From: Flavobacteriales bacterium
GTDB lineage: Bacteria > Bacteroidota > Bacteroidia > Flavobacteriales > UA16
Reading direction: 5' to 3'
DNA length: 8,766 nt
Assembly (NCBI GenBank): GCA_018700255.1
Contig: JABISU010000063.1
Coordinates: forward strand, 1 to 8,766
Shown: one piece after another, positions 6,369 to 8,766 of the stretch
Position numbering within the stretch: position 1 is the first letter of the stretch
Layout of the letters: every line of letters starts with the position of its first letter
Program-made: the position numbers and the translations under genes
The notes under the pieces: generated by a model
What the model was told of the DNA's origin: nothing
Seen by the model: only the letters and a program-made list of their open reading frames with translations
Database searches by the model: none

Positions 6369-7814
6369 ATGAGAGAAGGTGATTTAAATATTGATGAGTC
6401 AAGACAAGGTGAGGCTATTCATATTGAACAGCTTTCTTCACCCTCTACTGGTTTTAAGATGTTCTTAGAGAGTTATGGTTGTGCGATGAATTTTAGTGAT
6501 TCGGAGATTATAGCTTCAATAATGAGTGACGTCGGTTATGTAACAACTAGGGATGAGACAGAAGCGGATTTAATCTTAGTAAATACTTGTTCTATCCGTG
6601 AAAAGGCTGAGGAAAGGGTTCGGAATAGGCTTAAGGAATTTAAGAGGTACAAGGTTAAAAACAAGCGACTTGTGGTGGGTATGTTGGGCTGCATGGCCGA
6701 ACGGTTAAAGGAGAATTTATTAGACCAGGAAAAGCTTGTTGATTTGGTTGTTGGGCCTGATGCTTACAGAGATCTTCCGTCTCTTGTGAAGCAGGTGAAT
6801 GGAGGTCAAAAGGCCGTAAATGTTCTTCTTTCCAGAGAAGAGACCTATGCTGATGTAAGTCCTGTAAGGTTAGATAATTCTGGAGTGACTGCTTTCATTA
6901 GTATTATGAGAGGTTGCGATAATATGTGTTCGTTTTGCGTAGTGCCTTTCACGCGTGGACGAGAGCGTAGTAGGGAGCCTAAGAGTATTGTGGCTGAAGC
7001 TCAAGCTTTGTTTAATCAAGGTTACCGTGAAGTCACTCTTTTAGGTCAAAACGTAGATTCTTACAAGTGGAACCTCGATATTAAAGGAATCATAAAAGAT
7101 TCAGAGCAGCCAATTGTGCGATTTGCTGAATTGCTAGAAATGGTAGCGAAAGTGAACCCAGATTTAAGGGTCAGATTTTCTACTAGTCATCCTAAGGATA
7201 TGATTGACGATGTTCTACATGTAATTGCAAGACACGAAAACCTGTGTAAATACATTCACCTTCCAATCCAATCTGGAGCAAGTTCTATGCTCAAAAGGAT
7301 GAATAGAGGTTATTCAAGAGAGTGGTATTTAGAGAGAATTGCCGCAATTAAAAGAATACTTCCTAATTGCGCTTTATCGACAGATATTATTACTGGTTTC
7401 TGTGGAGAGACAGAACAAGAGCATCTGGAAACAATGTCTATTTTAAAGGAGGTGGGCTTTATTATGGCTTATAATTTTAAATACAGTGAGAGGCCGAGAA
7501 CACTTGCTGAAAGAAAGTTTGAGGATGATGTGCCAGAGGAGGTGAAAAGTGCTCGATTAACAGAAATCATTAAACATCAAAGATCTTATGCATCTGTGCT
7601 TATTCAAGCAATGGTTGGTAAAGTATACAGAGTTTTAGTTGAAGGAGTTAGTAAGAAAAGTACGGAGAAATTTTATGGCAGGACTACTCACAATATTGTT
7701 GTTATTTTTGATAAAGGAGACTTAAGTTTATGCGATTATGTTAATGTTAGAGCTTTAGACTGTACAAGCGCAACGCTTAAAGGAGAGGTTACAACTGATC
7801 AAGCGGATGCTTAA
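6369..7814 (+). CDS. miaB: tRNA-2-methylthio-N6-dimethylallyladenosine synthase MiaB
   Basis: 481 residues. MiaB is a cytoplasmic radical-SAM methylthiotransferase that adds a methylthio group to isopentenyl-adenosine at position 37 of tRNAs reading UNN codons. The N-terminal UPF0004 domain supplies three cysteines for the auxiliary iron-sulfur cluster: Cys38 (ESYGCAMN), Cys74 (VNTCSIRE) and Cys108 (GMLGCMAE). The radical-SAM cluster is CDNMCSFC, Cys183-Cys187-Cys190. LGQNVDSYKW (225-234) is the stretch that favours MiaB over RimO or MtaB. HLPIQSGASSMLKRMNR (297-313) and STDIITGFCGET (337-348) are family blocks, and a TRAM domain (VLVEGVSKKS at 422-431, GRTTHN at 437-442) closes the protein. 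A roughly 30-residue lead before the first domain is usual in this phylum. One oddity is ERPRT (374-378), where the family normally has RPGT. The start is fixed by the promoter about ten bases upstream. The next gene follows 15 bp later, probably in the same mRNA. Confidence 0.97.
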   Translation: MREGDLNIDESRQGEAIHIEQLSSPSTGFKMFLESYGCAMNFSDSEIIASIMSDVGYVTTRDETEADLILVNTCSIREKAEERVRNRLKEFKRYKVKNKRLVVGMLGCMAERLKENLLDQEKLVDLVVGPDAYRDLPSLVKQVNGGQKAVNVLLSREETYADVSPVRLDNSGVTAFISIMRGCDNMCSFCVVPFTRGRERSREPKSIVAEAQALFNQGYREVTLLGQNVDSYKWNLDIKGIIKDSEQPIVRFAELLEMVAKVNPDLRVRFSTSHPKDMIDDVLHVIARHENLCKYIHLPIQSGASSMLKRMNRGYSREWYLERIAAIKRILPNCALSTDIITGFCGETEQEHLETMSILKEVGFIMAYNFKYSERPRTLAERKFEDDVPEEVKSARLTEIIKHQRSYASVLIQAMVGKVYRVLVEGVSKKSTEKFYGRTTHNIVVIFDKGDLSLCDYVNVRALDCTSATLKGEVTTDQADA

Positions 7815-7829
7815 TTTAGAATTAGTGAA

Positions 7830-8766
7830 ATGAATGTAGGGTCGATAAAACAAAGGTTTGGTGTCATAGGAATTAATGAAGCTCTTGATAGAGCATTACA
7901 TATTGCGGCCCAAGTTGCTCCAACAGATTTATCGGTGCTTATTCTAGGAGAAAGTGGAACAGGAAAGGAGATAATGCCCAGGATAGTTCATCAATACAGT
8001 AAGCGTAAGCACGGAAAATATGTTGCCGTCAATTGTGGCGCTATTCCCGAAGGGACGATTGATTCAGAGCTGTTTGGCCATGTAAAAGGAGCTTTTACAG
8101 GTGCTACAGAATCTCGTAGAGGTTATTTTGAAGAAGCTAATGGCGGTACTATTTTTTTAGATGAAGTAGCTGAGTTGCCACTAACCACCCAAGTCAGACT
8201 ATTACGTATCCTAGAAACGGGAGAGTTTATGAAGGTTGGGTCTTCAAATACAGAAAAGACAGATGTGAGGGTTGTTGCTGCAACGAATGTGAATTTTGAA
8301 GATGCATATCAAAAGGGGAAATTTAGGGAGGATTTATACTATCGTTTGAATCAAGTCCCAATACATATACCTCCTCTGAGAGATAGGTCAACAGATATTC
8401 ATCTTCTTTTTAGAAAGTTTACAACTGATTTTAGTGAGTTGCACAGGATGCCCCCCCTATCTCTGTCTTCGGATGCAATAGAAATCATAGAACATTACCC
8501 TTGGCCAGGAAATATTAGGCAACTAAAGCATATTACTGAGCAAATGTCAGTTTTAGAAACAGAGAGGCTTATTAACTCTGATACCTTGCTGGGATATTTA
8601 CCAGAGACGAGTAGGTCCAGGTTGCCAGTCCGTGTAACTTCTGGGACTGACGGCTTTGAGGAGAGTGATTCTGGAAGGAATGAGAGAGAAATTCTATATA
8701 AGGTCCTTTTTGAGATGAAGGGTGACTTGAATAATTTGAAGGAACTAGTGTTAGGCTTAATAAAAA
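7830..8766 (+). CDS. Sigma-54-interacting AAA+ transcriptional activator, 3' truncated by window edge
   Basis: The reading frame is open from the ATG at 7830 to the right edge (312 codons visible); its end is not in the window. It is an AAA+ ATPase of the bacterial enhancer-binding family, which remodels RNA polymerase carrying sigma-54. Motifs in order are Walker A GESGTGKE (40-47), the sigma-54-contacting GAFTGA loop (87-92), Walker B GGTIFLDE (105-112), sensor I VVAATN (148-153), arginine-finger segment FREDLYYRL (165-173) and sensor II WPGNIRQL (225-232). The ATPase domain begins within about ten residues of the N-terminus, so there is no receiver, GAF or PAS domain. A linker rich in Ser, Arg and Gly (about 259-286) precedes what may be the start of a C-terminal helical region (NEREILYKVLFEMKGDLNNL, 284-303), similar in outline to a Fis-type DNA-binding segment. 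An in-frame stop at 7812-7814 limits the start to 7830. It is 15 bp after miaB and likely co-transcribed; a miaB-sigma-54 activator pair is, as I recall, common in Flavobacteria. Target genes cannot be told. Confidence 0.93.
   Translation, partial: MNVGSIKQRFGVIGINEALDRALHIAAQVAPTDLSVLILGESGTGKEIMPRIVHQYSKRKHGKYVAVNCGAIPEGTIDSELFGHVKGAFTGATESRRGYFEEANGGTIFLDEVAELPLTTQVRLLRILETGEFMKVGSSNTEKTDVRVVAATNVNFEDAYQKGKFREDLYYRLNQVPIHIPPLRDRSTDIHLLFRKFTTDFSELHRMPPLSLSSDAIEIIEHYPWPGNIRQLKHITEQMSVLETERLINSDTLLGYLPETSRSRLPVRVTSGTDGFEESDSGRNEREILYKVLFEMKGDLNNLKELVLGLIK

Noticed and set aside
1..8766. CRISPR arrays, tRNA or rRNA genes, insertion sequences, attachment sites
   Set aside because: I read the gaps on both strands and saw no regularly spaced repeats, cloverleaf-like segments, transposase or integrase motifs. 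Every gap is shorter than 160 bp.

Overview
The window reads as chromosome of a member of the Bacteroidota, most likely order Flavobacteriales. The evidence is a gldK-gldL pair and a PorP/SprF-family gene of the type IX secretion and gliding system, found only in this phylum. A Bacteroidota-type promoter (TTTG, 20 bp, TACATTTG) lies before miaB, and there are no purine-rich Shine-Dalgarno sequences before the starts. Base composition is AT-rich. I see no insertion sequence, integrase, tRNA, rRNA, CRISPR array or other sign of recent transfer. Species or genus cannot be named from this sequence.

Layout. Positions 1-6218 hold five genes on the minus strand. In transcription order they are topA (6218-3897), an arginase/formimidoylglutamase-like gene (3789-2617), a PorP/SprF-family outer-membrane protein (2536-1577), gldK (1513-146) and the first 23 codons of gldL (70-1, running off the left edge). 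The gaps are 107, 80, 63 and 75 bp and no convincing terminator separates the genes, so a long co-transcribed unit is possible. Positions 6219-6368 form a divergent intergenic region with an operator-like palindrome, a hairpin-like inverted repeat and the miaB promoter. Positions 6369-8766 hold two plus-strand genes, miaB and, 15 bp later, a sigma-54-type AAA+ activator that runs off the right edge.

How the genes work together. PorP/SprF-family protein, GldK and GldL belong to one machine. GldK is a periplasmic-side outer-membrane lipoprotein of the GldK/GldN ring, GldL is part of the inner-membrane motor, and PorP/SprF-family proteins are outer-membrane components or adaptors of the same secretion system. 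topA and miaB are housekeeping genes (DNA supercoiling; tRNA 2-methylthiolation at A37). The arginase-like protein sits between topA and the secretion genes. It keeps the family's outline, but three positions expected to bind the two metal ions are changed, so enzyme activity is doubtful.

Most of the window is conserved core genome. The observations most worth a second look are the metal-site-degenerate arginase-like protein inside a secretion operon, and a 12-bp sequence (ACAATTTGTCAC) found in both intergenic regions that flank topA. In one of these it forms half of a perfect 7-1-7 palindrome overlapping the -33 element of the miaB promoter.
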